DNA of 64,000 nucleotides from Microbulbifer harenosus (GTDB lineage: Bacteria > Pseudomonadota > Gammaproteobacteria > Pseudomonadales > Cellvibrionaceae), in assembly GCF_005771435.1 (NCBI RefSeq), contig NZ_VANI01000011.1, positions 1 to 64,000 of the forward strand, given 5' to 3'. Both the position numbers and the translations under genes were made by a program. Below the pieces are notes generated by a model. The model saw nothing but the letters and a program-made list of their open reading frames with translations. It did not search any database and was not told the origin of the DNA. Numbering within the stretch: the first letter of the stretch is position 1; every line of letters begins with the position of its first letter. This document shows, in pieces, positions 33,592-44,741 of the stretch.

Positions 33592-34263
33592 GTGAGCGCA
33601 CTTTTCATGACCAACCAGACCGGAGTTTTTCAATCCGCGATTGCGCGCGGGGCCAGGGCGCTGCTTGCCACTGTTCTGCTGTGCAGTCTGGCACCCTTTG
33701 CCAGCGCCGCTGAAAACCCCTATGCCACGATCGAAAATGTGTCCAATCAGCTGCTGGGGGTGATTCGCTCCGAGGGACAGCAGGTCAGCTCGAATCCGCA
33801 GGGCTATTACGCCTCCGTGGATCGGGTGCTGGCACCGGTGGTGGATTTCGATTTCATCGCCCGCGGCGTTATGGGCAGCTATGCGAAGCAGGCCACGCCC
33901 GCGCAGCGCGCAAAATTTTCCAGCACTTTCCGGCGTGACCTGGTCGCGACCTTTGCCCGCGGCGTCGCCACGTTCGGCAATATGGATGTGAAGGTGGTGA
34001 ATCCCGGTTCTACCCCCAGTGGCAATCGGGTCAATGTGCTGCAGGAGGTGCGCAGTCCCGAAGGTTTGACCAAGGTTTCCTACACGCTGGTGCGCAACAA
34101 GAGTGGCCAGTGGAAACTGATCAACGTCATCCTGAATGGCGTCAATCTCGGCAAGACATTCCGCGGTCAGTTTTCCCAGGCCATGCAGGCGAATGGCGGC
34201 GACATCGACCGGGTGATTGCCAGCTGGTCTGCGGCCGACAAGGTTGCGGATGGCGCGCGCTGA
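33592..34263 (+). CDS. mlaC: Phospholipid-binding protein MlaC
   Basis: 223 residues from GTG 33592, which has GGGAGA at 33580-33585. A signal peptide ends at LAPFASAAE (near 37-42). The mature part has NQLLGVIRSEGQQ, RVLAPVVDFDFIARGVMGSY and the C-terminal KWKLINVILNGVNLGKTFRGQF; all typical of MlaC/Ttg2D. It shuttles phospholipids across the periplasm between the outer-membrane MlaA and the inner-membrane MlaFEDB pump. Unusually, mlaFED and mlaB are not beside it. It leads into ibaG and murA. Confidence 0.92.
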   Translation: MSALFMTNQTGVFQSAIARGARALLATVLLCSLAPFASAAENPYATIENVSNQLLGVIRSEGQQVSSNPQGYYASVDRVLAPVVDFDFIARGVMGSYAKQATPAQRAKFSSTFRRDLVATFARGVATFGNMDVKVVNPGSTPSGNRVNVLQEVRSPEGLTKVSYTLVRNKSGQWKLINVILNGVNLGKTFRGQFSQAMQANGGDIDRVIASWSAADKVADGAR

Positions 34264-34379
34264 GCACACATCAATATCAGGGCGCAGCCCGCGGAATCGC
34301 GGCTGCGCCGGCGGGCGCTTTCCAGTACACTTCGCGCCGGCTCTAATTCCGACTGAAATTCCCACCTGTATTTACTTTT

Positions 34380-34616
34380 ATGCAACCAGATCAGATCAAG
34401 GCCCTCATTGAAGGGCAGATTCCCGGCAGCCAGGTTACCGACGTGTCTTTCGAAGGTAGTCACCTGCATTTGACCATCGTCAGTGAGGCCTTCAACGGCC
34501 TTTCCCGGCTTAAGAAGCAGCAGCTGGTTTACGGCGCTCTGTCCGACAGAATTGCCGACGGCACCCTGCACGCGGTGCAGATGAAGACCCTCACTCCGGA
34601 AGAGGCCGGTCAGTAA
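34380..34616 (+). CDS. ibaG: BolA-family protein IbaG
   Basis: 78 residues with the BolA fold: MQPDQIKALIEGQIPGSQV, the SFEGSHLHLTIVSEAFNGLS stretch (histidine and the conserved loop) and LKKQQLVYGALSDRI. It is thought to work with monothiol glutaredoxin in Fe-S handling. It stands just before murA, as is normal. Confidence 0.92.
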   Translation: MQPDQIKALIEGQIPGSQVTDVSFEGSHLHLTIVSEAFNGLSRLKKQQLVYGALSDRIADGTLHAVQMKTLTPEEAGQ

Positions 34617-35945
<1,329 letters not shown>

Positions 35946-36078
35946 TTTACCGCTGCGCTAGATGCTTGCTGTCTAGCGCTATTCTGGATTTGTATTGGCG
36001 CGGGAAACCAAGAGTGGAGTAAGCTCTTGCCATTCTTCTGCCCGGCACCGGCCGGGCAATTCAACAATCATAAACGTT

Positions 36079-36717
36079 ATGCAGATCACGATTGCCCTGA
36101 CCAAAGGGCGTATTCTCAAGGAAACATTGCCGCTGCTGGCCGCCGCCGGTCTTGAGCCGCTGGAAGATATTGCCCAGAGCCGCAAGCTGATATTCCCGAC
36201 CAATCAGGACAATGTGCGCCTGCTGATCCTGCGTGGTTCCGATGTGCCCACTTATGTGCAGCACGGTGCCGCGGATCTCGGTGTCGCCGGCAAGGACAAC
36301 CTGCTTGAGCACGACACCAGCAATATCTACGAGCCGCTGGACCTGAAGATCGCTCGCTGCCGGTTGATGACCGCGGGCATCAAGGGTGCCGCTCTGCCGA
36401 AGGGGCGTATCAAGGTGGCCACCAAGTTTGTGCAGTCCGCCAAGCGCTATTACGCTGCCCAGGGTCGCCAGGCCGACATCATCAAGCTGTATGGGGCGAT
36501 GGAACTGGCGCCGCTGATGGATCTCGCGGACGAGATTGTGGATATCGTCGATACCGGCAATACCCTGAAGGCCAACGGCCTGGAGGCTCGGGAGCATATC
36601 GCGCATATCAGCAGCCGCCTGATCGTGAACAAGGCGTCCATGAAAATGAAGTACGGCCCGATCAATACACTGATCGAGCGGTTGAGGCATGCGGTTTGTG
36701 CGCGGGAAACCGCTTGA
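36079..36717 (+). CDS. hisG: ATP phosphoribosyltransferase, short form
   Basis: 212 residues: [58 protein letters not shown] and the PRPP loop [19 protein letters not shown]. It lacks the C-terminal regulatory domain, so it belongs to the short form that needs HisZ (a HisRS-like subunit) for activity. hisZ is not in the window. It catalyses the first step of histidine synthesis. Confidence 0.95.
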   Translation: MQITIALTKGRILKETLPLLAAAGLEPLEDIAQSRKLIFPTNQDNVRLLILRGSDVPTYVQHGAADLGVAGKDNLLEHDTSNIYEPLDLKIARCRLMTAGIKGAALPKGRIKVATKFVQSAKRYYAAQGRQADIIKLYGAMELAPLMDLADEIVDIVDTGNTLKANGLEAREHIAHISSRLIVNKASMKMKYGPINTLIERLRHAVCARETA

Positions 36718-36789
36718 TTTGCGGCCGACGGCAATTCGACGCGATGTTTAATGTGGCCTGTGGCTGCGCTGTAATTTCGACTGAAAACC

Positions 36790-38106
36790 ATGAGTGAATT
36801 TTCCATTTGTCGGCTGGACGCCGGCAGCCCCGACTTCTCGCAGGCCCTTGAGCAATTGCTGGCATGGGAGTCGGTCGCGGACCAGAACGTGATCTCTGCC
36901 GTGACAGAAATCCTGCGGGAGGTTAAGGCGCGCGGCGACGCCGCGGTAATTGAGTACACCAACCGGTTTGACCGTCGGGACCTCAAAAGTGCCGGCGACT
37001 TCTGCCTCGACCGCGCAGCGCTCACCGATGCGCTGGAGCGAATTTCCGCGGAAAAGCGCGCGGCGCTCGAAACTGCCGCCAAGAGAGTGCGCGATTACCA
37101 CGAACACCAGCTGCAGTCATCCTGGCAGTATCGGGAAGCTGACGGCACCGTACTCGGCCAGCAAATCACGCCGATGGAGCGGGTGGGTATTTACGTGCCC
37201 GGTGGCAAGGCGAGCTACCCGTCCTCGGTACTGATGAACGCGATTCCCGCGCGGGTGGCGGGTGTAGACGAGATATTGATGGTGGTGCCGGCTCCGGACA
37301 ACCAGCTCAGCGATCTGGTGCTCGCGGCCGCGGCAATTGCCGGCGTCGACAGGGTCTTCACCATTGGCGGCGCCCAGGCCGTGGCCGCGCTGGCTTACGG
37401 CACCGAGACGGTTGCGCGGGTGGACAAGATCGTTGGTCCCGGCAACATATTTGTCGCCTCCGCCAAGCGCGCGGTATTCGGCCAGGTGGCCATCGATATG
37501 ATCGCCGGCCCCTCCGAGATTCTTGTGATCTGCGACGGCAAGACGGATCCCGACTGGATTGCCATGGACCTGTTGTCCCAGGCGGAGCACGACGAGCAGG
37601 CGCAGTCCATTTTGCTCAGTCCCGACGCAGCGTTTCTGGACGCGGTGGCGAATTCGCTGGAAAAACAGCTGGAAACGCTTCCCCGTGAGGCGATTGCCCG
37701 TCGCTCCATTGCCGGCCGCGGTGCGCTGATTCTGGTGCGCGATATCGAGCAGGCGATTGAGGTATCCAACCGCATCGCGCCGGAACACCTTGAGGTTTCC
37801 GTCGACGATCCGGAGCAGTATCTGCCGCGTATCCGCCACGCCGGTGCAATTTTTCTGGGGCGCTATACCGCGGAAGCGCTGGGTGACTATTGTGCGGGGC
37901 CCAACCACGTGTTGCCCACCAGTGGTACTGCGCGCTTTTCCTCACCGCTGGGGGTTTACGATTTCCAGAAGCGCAGTTCCATCATTTACTGTTCGCCGCA
38001 GGGCGCCGATACGCTTGGCCGAGTGGCCGCGACCCTGGCAAAGGGGGAGGGACTGGACGCGCACGCACGCTCGGCGACCTATCGCGTGACCGAAGGCGGT
38101 GTGTGA
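36790..38106 (+). CDS. hisD: Histidinol dehydrogenase
   Basis: 438 residues. [52 protein letters not shown] (NAD-binding) and [13 protein letters not shown] (zinc ligands Gln/His) are visible, as is the C-terminal [21 protein letters not shown]. It makes the last two oxidations to histidine. hisC, which follows in Pseudomonas, is absent here; the next gene is the convergent algW. Confidence 0.96.
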   Translation: MSEFSICRLDAGSPDFSQALEQLLAWESVADQNVISAVTEILREVKARGDAAVIEYTNRFDRRDLKSAGDFCLDRAALTDALERISAEKRAALETAAKRVRDYHEHQLQSSWQYREADGTVLGQQITPMERVGIYVPGGKASYPSSVLMNAIPARVAGVDEILMVVPAPDNQLSDLVLAAAAIAGVDRVFTIGGAQAVAALAYGTETVARVDKIVGPGNIFVASAKRAVFGQVAIDMIAGPSEILVICDGKTDPDWIAMDLLSQAEHDEQAQSILLSPDAAFLDAVANSLEKQLETLPREAIARRSIAGRGALILVRDIEQAIEVSNRIAPEHLEVSVDDPEQYLPRIRHAGAIFLGRYTAEALGDYCAGPNHVLPTSGTARFSSPLGVYDFQKRSSIIYCSPQGADTLGRVAATLAKGEGLDAHARSATYRVTEGGV

Positions 38107-38215
38107 GAAGTGAGCCGGAGGGGCGGTGCTGAGTCTCCGCCCGCTATTGAACCCCGAGATCTGTGCCGGCCGTTAAATCCCGTCTATCCTGAGGCTTCGC
38201 CCTGTTTGTTGCGGG

Positions 38216-39358
<1,143 letters not shown>

Positions 39359-39453
39359 CGGCAGCTCCTTGGTTTGTGGCCATTATACGTGCTTTATGTC
39401 CCTTTGCCTTCGGCTGCCTTATCAAGAGTTCTAAGGCTCATGGCGGTCGGTGC

Positions 39454-39481
39454 TTGGTGCGGGTGGTGGAATCCGTATAAT
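39454..39481 (+). promoter_or_regulatory. Sigma-70 promoter of sat
   Basis: TTGGTG (39454-39459), 16 nt, TATAAT (39476-39481), 47 nt before the sat ATG. The -10 is perfect. Confidence 0.7.
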
Positions 39482-39528
39482 GTGGCGCTCGAAATTTTGG
39501 TCTGAATCCCTATATCTCAGGAGTTACT

Positions 39529-40719
39529 ATGTCACTGGTTCGCCCACATGGCAGTGTCGAGCTGCAGCCCCGTTTCGTTTACGATAGCGAGCGTCACCAT
39601 CAGCTGATTCACGAGGCGGAGTCTCTGCCATCCATCGTCATCAGCTCTGCGGCCGCGGCGAATGCAGTGATGCTGGGCGCCGGCTATTTCAACCCGCTGC
39701 ACGGTTATATGAACCTGGCGGATACCCTGAGTGTGGCGGAAACCCTGCGCACTGTTGACGGCCTATTCTGGCCGGTGCCGGTGGTGAATATGGTGGAAGA
39801 TGCCTCCGCGGTTGCCGGCGCCAAGCGTATCGCTCTGCGCGACCCCAATGTCGAGGGCAATCCGGTGATTGCGGTGATGGATGTGGAAGCCATCGAAACC
39901 GTGAGCGATGAACAGGTGAACACTATTGCCGAACACGTGTTCGGTACCCTGGACGACGCCCATCCGGGCGTGGCGACCTTCAAGGCTGCTGGTCGTCAGC
40001 TGATCTCCGGTCCCATTGAGGTGCTGAACTTCAGCTACTTCCAGTCGGATTTCCCCGACACCTTCCGCACCGCCGTGGAAATCCGCAACGAGTTCGTCGA
40101 ACACGGCTGGAGCAAGGTGGTGGCTTTCCAGACCCGCAACCCCATGCACCGCGCCCACGAGGAGCTGTGCAAAATGGCACTGGACGCGGTCGGCGCTGAT
40201 GGTGTGCTGATTCACATGCTGCTGGGCAAGCTGAAAGCCGGCGACATCCCCGCGCACGTGCGCGATGCGGCCATTCGCAAAATGGTGGAAGAGTACTTCC
40301 CGAAAAATACCGTGATGGTGACCGGTTACGGTTTCGACATGCTGTACGCGGGACCGCGCGAAGCCGTGCTGCACGCGGTGTTCCGTCAGAACTGTGGCTG
40401 CAGTCACCTCATCGTTGGTCGCGACCACGCCGGGGTGGGTGACTACTACGGTGCCTTCGACGCGCAGACTATCTTCGATGAGAAGGTGCCGGAAGGTGCG
40501 CTGGAAATCGAAATTTTCCGCGCGGACCACACCGCCTACTCCAAGAAACTCAACCGTGTTGTGATGATGCGCGATGTCCCGGATCACACCAAGGATGACT
40601 TCATCCTGCTGTCCGGCACCAAGGTACGCGAGCTGCTGGGCAACGGTATCGCACCGCCCCCTGAGTTCTCGCGCCCGGAAGTGGCCCAGATCCTGATGGA
40701 CTACTATCAGAGTCTGTAA
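39529..40719 (+). CDS. sat: Sulfate adenylyltransferase, single-chain type
   Basis: 396 residues of the homomeric ATP sulfurylase family. The N-terminal PUA-like part (1-170) is followed by the catalytic domain with QTRNPMHRAHE (201-211, the HXGH-like ATP site) and LIVGRDHAGVGDYYG. It makes APS from sulfate and ATP. It has no APS kinase domain. This is the Sat type found in sulfur oxidisers, sulfate reducers and plants, and it replaces the two-subunit CysD/CysN usual in this chromosomal position. It has its own promoter and terminator. Confidence 0.94.
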   Translation: MSLVRPHGSVELQPRFVYDSERHHQLIHEAESLPSIVISSAAAANAVMLGAGYFNPLHGYMNLADTLSVAETLRTVDGLFWPVPVVNMVEDASAVAGAKRIALRDPNVEGNPVIAVMDVEAIETVSDEQVNTIAEHVFGTLDDAHPGVATFKAAGRQLISGPIEVLNFSYFQSDFPDTFRTAVEIRNEFVEHGWSKVVAFQTRNPMHRAHEELCKMALDAVGADGVLIHMLLGKLKAGDIPAHVRDAAIRKMVEEYFPKNTVMVTGYGFDMLYAGPREAVLHAVFRQNCGCSHLIVGRDHAGVGDYYGAFDAQTIFDEKVPEGALEIEIFRADHTAYSKKLNRVVMMRDVPDHTKDDFILLSGTKVRELLGNGIAPPPEFSRPEVAQILMDYYQSL

Positions 40720-40740
40720 ATGGCCAGGGTCGGCGAGCAC

Positions 40741-40768
40741 AAAAAAGGCGGGATTCCCCGCCTTTTTT
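40741..40768 (+). terminator. Rho-independent terminator of sat
   Basis: A6-GGCGGG, loop ATTC, CCCGCC-T6. It is symmetrical and can also stop transcripts from yhcB on the other strand. Confidence 0.93.
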
Positions 40769-40819
40769 GTGCCTCGGATTTGCCGCCGGACACACTTCAA
40801 TGTGTGGCGCCGGCCTGGG

Positions 40820-41272
40820 TCAGCGGTTGATCGCATTTACCGGTGCGGGTGACGGCGCCTGCGCTTCCTTTTCGATGCCGTAATCTTCGGAGAGAGCGCC
40901 TTTGGTTGGGGCCCAGTCGCGCGGAGGGAGTACGCTGAGGTGCTCGTCGTTGTCGCTGAGGTTACCGCTGCCGGCTTCCAGCATCTGGCGCCCGATGTCC
41001 TGATTGGACAGGCGCATGGCGCTGGTGGCGAGGTGCTCGTGCACTTCCTTGTAGCTTTGGGTCAGGTTGTTGACCAGTTGGGCGGTCTGGTCAAAGTGTT
41101 CATTCACCTGCTGCTGGAAGTCCTCCAGTCTGGTGTTGGCTTCCTTCAGGCGCAGTTCCAGCTCCTGGGTGCGGTCGATGTTCTGACGGCCGCGGGTGGC
41201 GAAAAACGCGAGCAGGGCGCCCAGGGCCAGGCCGAGTACGCCGACCAGAATTAATACCGAAGTTGAGTGCAC
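40820..41272 (-). CDS. YhcB/ZapG-family division-associated membrane protein
   Basis: 150 residues: one N-terminal helix (VLILVGVLGLALGALLAFFA), then a coiled coil (about 35-90, LELRLKEANTRLEDFQQQV) and a proline/alanine-rich tail. DUF1043 members link envelope growth and division in E. coli. The start is GTG 41272, with GGAG 8 nt before it. It is divergent from zapE; a TATAAT on the minus strand at 41331-41326 may be its -10. Confidence 0.85.
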   Translation of the reverse strand: MHSTSVLILVGVLGLALGALLAFFATRGRQNIDRTQELELRLKEANTRLEDFQQQVNEHFDQTAQLVNNLTQSYKEVHEHLATSAMRLSNQDIGRQMLEAGSGNLSDNDEHLSVLPPRDWAPTKGALSEDYGIEKEAQAPSPAPVNAINR

Positions 41273-41527
41273 GTTACTATCTCCTCAAATTGAAAGTGGC
41301 ACCGGCCGTCCATGACAGTGCCCCTATTATACGCAATTCCCGCCGCCGCGCCGCGATCCGGTTTGTGCCAAGTCGCGACGGATTTGGTAAAGTGCGCGCC
41401 GGCCGGTGTTGTGCCGGCGAATCCGGAATCACCCACCTGAATTCCCGAGGTGCAGCCCGCGGCAGCGGATTGTATCCATCCCCTGGCAATGTCGCCCCCG
41501 ATTGTTTTTTTGAATGGTTTCGAATTG

Positions 41528-42667
41528 ATGGTCACGGAACAGAACCTGTCCGCCCCCGCACGACTTACGCCGCTGGAGCGCTATCAGCGCGATTTGCAGC
41601 GCCCCGACTTTGTGGCGGACCCGGCGCAGAAGGCCGCTGTGGTCGAGCTGCAGGATCTTTATGTGCGGTTGATGGCGGCCGAACGGCGAGCTGGCAGTTT
41701 GCTCGGCAGTCTGCGCCGGGTGTGGCGGCGCGGGCGCCGCCCGGAGCAGGGGCTTTACTTCTGGGGGGGAGTCGGGCGCGGCAAAACTTATCTGATGGAC
41801 GCTTTTTTTGAGTCCTTGCCCTTTGAGCAGAAACAGCGCACCCACTTTCACCGGTTTATGCGCGATGTGCACCGGCAGTTGAAAACCCTGGCCGGAGAGA
41901 AAAATCCGCTGGAAAAGGTGGCAGACCGGATAGCGGATCGCGCGCGGGTTCTGTGTTTTGACGAATTCTTTGTGTCGGACATCACCGATGCCATGATCAT
42001 GGCCAATTTGCTGCAGGCGCTGTTCGAGCGCGGCGTCACCCTGGTGGTCACCTCGAACATCGTACCGCAGGGTCTATATAAGGATGGACTGCAGAGGGCG
42101 CGCTTCCTGCCGGCGATTGATTTGCTGCTGGAGCACACCAAGGTGGTCAATGTCGACAACGGTGTGGATTACCGGCTGCGCGCGCTGGAAATGGCGGAGC
42201 TCTACCACTATCCACTGGGAGCGGAGGCCGATGCGAGTCTCGCGTGCTCCTTCCACAGCCTGATTGTTGAAGGGTGTGAGGTGCGAGAAAAGGTAAAGCT
42301 CGATGTTGAGGGGCGCCCCATCGTGGCGGTGCGGGTGGCCGACGATGTGGCCTGGTTCGGATTCAGCGAGCTCTGCGATGGGCCGCGCTCGCAGAATGAC
42401 TACATCGAGCTGGCGCGGGAATTCCATACGGTGCTGCTGGCCGATGTACCGCGTTTTGACGAGCGCATGGAGAGTCAGGCGCGCCGCTTCATCAATCTGG
42501 TCGACGAGTTTTACGACCGCTGCGTCAAACTGGTGATTTCCGCCGAGGTGCCGGTGGAATCCCTGTACGGGGGGCGACACCTGCGGTTCGAATTTGAACG
42601 CACCGTGAGCCGCCTGCAGGAGATGCAGTCGCGGGAGTATCTGGCGCGGGCACACCGCCCGGAATAG
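41528..42667 (+). CDS. zapE: Cell division ATPase ZapE (AFG1 family)
   Basis: 379 residues from ATG 41528; ATGs at 41450 and 41489 give longer versions without homology. Features are LTPLERYQRDLQRPDFV, the Walker A loop in LYFWGGVGRGKTYLMD, the HFHRFMRDVHRQL region, Walker B VLCFDEFFVSD and VVTSNIVPQGLYKDGLQR. ZapE destabilises FtsZ rings in E. coli under stress. It comes just before the ribosomal pair rplM-rpsI, as in Pseudomonas. Confidence 0.93.
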   Translation: MVTEQNLSAPARLTPLERYQRDLQRPDFVADPAQKAAVVELQDLYVRLMAAERRAGSLLGSLRRVWRRGRRPEQGLYFWGGVGRGKTYLMDAFFESLPFEQKQRTHFHRFMRDVHRQLKTLAGEKNPLEKVADRIADRARVLCFDEFFVSDITDAMIMANLLQALFERGVTLVVTSNIVPQGLYKDGLQRARFLPAIDLLLEHTKVVNVDNGVDYRLRALEMAELYHYPLGAEADASLACSFHSLIVEGCEVREKVKLDVEGRPIVAVRVADDVAWFGFSELCDGPRSQNDYIELAREFHTVLLADVPRFDERMESQARRFINLVDEFYDRCVKLVISAEVPVESLYGGRHLRFEFERTVSRLQEMQSREYLARAHRPE

Positions 42668-42703
42668 GGCGTTGGGCTGGTCACAAGTTGCGCAACTTTG
42701 TGC

Positions 42704-42732
42704 TTGAAAAGCCCCGGGCGCTTATGTAGTAT
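42704..42732 (+). promoter_or_regulatory. Sigma-70 promoter of rplM-rpsI
   Basis: TTGAAA (42704-42709), 17 nt, TAGTAT (42727-42732). The leader to the rplM ATG is about 50 nt. Confidence 0.7.
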
Positions 42733-42790
42733 TCGCGCTCTTTTCGTGGGACGGGCCCCATTCGGGGACCATATACAGGTGTTTTATAAC

Positions 42791-43219
42791 ATGAAGACTT
42801 ACAGTGCCAAGCCGGAAGCGGTCACTCGCGACTGGTACATTGTTGACGCTGCGGACAAGACTCTCGGCCGTATTTCCGCCGAGATCGCTCACCGCCTGCG
42901 CGGCAAGCACAAGCCTGAATACACGCCCCACGTGGACACCGGCGACTACATCGTAGTCATCAATGCCGAGAAGGTCCGCGTGACCGGCAGCAAGGCCAAA
43001 GACAAGATTTATCATCATCACTCCGGTTACCCGGGTGGTCTGAAATCCATCAGCTTTGAGAAGCTGATCGACAAGGCGCCTGAGCGCACTATTCAGAGTG
43101 CGGTGAAAGGCATGCTCCCGAAAGGCCCTCTGGGTCGCGCCATGTTCAAGAAATTGAAGGTGTACAAGGGTAGCGAACATCCTCATGCGGCCCAGCAGCC
43201 GATTGAACTGTCGATCTAA
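42791..43219 (+). CDS. rplM: 50S ribosomal protein L13
   Basis: 142 residues: [20 protein letters not shown] start, [32 protein letters not shown] and [10 protein letters not shown]. Standard length. It is co-transcribed with rpsI, 15 bp away. The open frame upstream of 42791 is not homologous. Confidence 0.97.
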   Translation: MKTYSAKPEAVTRDWYIVDAADKTLGRISAEIAHRLRGKHKPEYTPHVDTGDYIVVINAEKVRVTGSKAKDKIYHHHSGYPGGLKSISFEKLIDKAPERTIQSAVKGMLPKGPLGRAMFKKLKVYKGSEHPHAAQQPIELSI

Positions 43220-43234
43220 ACGGAAAGCATTCTC

Positions 43235-43627
43235 ATGGCAACTACTCAATACTACGGTACCGGCCGCCGCAAGACCTCCACTGCTCGTGTATTCATTCAG
43301 CAGGGGCAAGGTAACATCAGCGTTAACGGTCGCACTCTGGACGAATATTTCGGCCGCGAAGTGGCTCGCATGATCGTGCGTCAGCCGCTGGAAATGGTCG
43401 ATATGGTCGAAAAATTTGACATCAATGTCACAGTGAAGGGCGGTGGTTCCTTTGGTCAGGCGGGTGCTATCCGTCACGGCCTGACCCGCGCTCTGATGCA
43501 GTACGACGAGTCCCTGCGTCAGCCGCTGCGCGCAGCTGGCTTCGTAACTCGCGATGCTCGTGCCGTTGAGCGGAAGAAGGTCGGCCTGCGCAAAGCGCGT
43601 AAAAAGCCGCAGTTCTCCAAGCGTTAA
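43235..43627 (+). CDS. rpsI: 30S ribosomal protein S9
   Basis: 130 residues: [37 protein letters not shown] and the basic tail ending KKPQFSKR, which reaches the P-site tRNA. Standard length. A terminator follows. Confidence 0.97.
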   Translation: MATTQYYGTGRRKTSTARVFIQQGQGNISVNGRTLDEYFGREVARMIVRQPLEMVDMVEKFDINVTVKGGGSFGQAGAIRHGLTRALMQYDESLRQPLRAAGFVTRDARAVERKKVGLRKARKKPQFSKR

Positions 43628-43642
43628 GCAGATATTTTTGTG

Positions 43643-43677
43643 TTTTTTTGGCCCGGCAACTGCCGGGCTTTTTTTTG
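43643..43677 (+). terminator. Rho-independent terminator of rplM-rpsI
   Basis: GCCCGGCA (43651-43658), loop AC, TGCCGGGC (43661-43668) and eight Ts. Confidence 0.95.
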
Positions 43678-44141
43678 TATGCGACTCTTTCGGCGCTCAA
43701 GCGCCGGCGCACGTTCTGTATAAAATGCCGCCAGTTCGCTGCGGGGTCGCGGGCGTTCGCCCCGGGTTTCACCTTGTATCGGTTTGGCATTTTCTTTAAC
43801 ATTGCGCGAATTTATATCCGCTTGCACTTGGGGTTTGGCCACTTTGTTCTAAGGCCAAGCAGGCGGGCCAGTTGTAGGGGAGTTTCTGTTTTAAGTCTCT
43901 GATTTTGCAGTGGTGAGCCAATTGCCGCTGTACGGGTGCTCTGTTCTCTCTGGTCTCGGATCGTTTTCTCGAACCATTGGGCTGCACCGTCGCTGTCAAA
44001 TGCGGATTACCCTGAAGCACCGTAACTGGCCGTGTGGATTTATTGCAGAGATTTTCCGGATTTTTTTTGGGTTTGGGCCAGTCAGCTTCGGGCTTACGTT
44101 CGTGTAGGTCAGGCGGGGCGCTGTGATGGGAGAACTACGTC
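43678..44141. other. Leader region of the petA operon
   Basis: 464 bp with no coding character. It should carry the petABC promoter. I see only weak candidates (for example TTGCAC near 43823) and no clear operator. Confidence 0.4.
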
Positions 44142-44741
44142 ATGAGTGATGACGGTGTAAATGTGGGGCGTCGTCGATTTCTGACCGCTGCTACCTCTGT
44201 TGTGGGTGCTGCAGGTGCGGTCGGGGTCGCAGTACCTTTTGTCGCCTCCTGGAATCCGAGTGCCAAGGCCAAGGCCGCTGGCGCGCCAGTCAAATACAAT
44301 ATCAGCAAACTGGAGCCGGGCCAGATGGTCACGGTCGAGTGGCGTGGCAAGCCGGTTTATGTGGTGCGCCGCACCCAGGAAACGCTGGATAACCTCGCCA
44401 AAGTCGCTCCGCTGCTGCGCGACCCGGAATCCACCGAGTCCAACCAGCCTCCTTACGTGAATCCTGAAAACCGTGCCATCAAGCCCCAGACGCTGGTACT
44501 GGTAGGTCTGTGTACCCACCTTGGCTGTGCGCCGATGTTCCGTCCGGAAGTGGGCGCTGCCGACCTGGGTGGCAGTGAGTGGCTGGGCGGTTTTTTCTGT
44601 CCTTGCCACGGCTCCAAATACGATATGGCCGGGCGTGTGTTCAAGGGTGTGCCTGCACCCACCAACCTGGATGTGCCGCCGTATTCCTATGAAAGTGACG
44701 AAGTCATCGTAATTGGTGTGGATCAGGAGGGCGCCGCATGA
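44142..44741 (+). CDS. petA: Ubiquinol-cytochrome c reductase iron-sulfur subunit (Rieske)
   Basis: 199 residues. The Tat motif RRRFLT (10-15) precedes the anchoring helix. Two metal-binding boxes are CTHLGC (124-129) and CPCHGS (153-158), which hold the 2Fe-2S cluster with two Cys and two His. It carries electrons from quinol to cytochrome c1. The stop overlaps the start of the cytochrome b/c1 gene. Confidence 0.96.
   Translation: MSDDGVNVGRRRFLTAATSVVGAAGAVGVAVPFVASWNPSAKAKAAGAPVKYNISKLEPGQMVTVEWRGKPVYVVRRTQETLDNLAKVAPLLRDPESTESNQPPYVNPENRAIKPQTLVLVGLCTHLGCAPMFRPEVGAADLGGSEWLGGFFCPCHGSKYDMAGRVFKGVPAPTNLDVPPYSYESDEVIVIGVDQEGAA

Noticed and set aside
38121-38142. Terminator between hisD and algW (GGGCGG ... 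CCGCCC)
   Set aside because: The stem is short, the loop long, and no T run follows on either strand.
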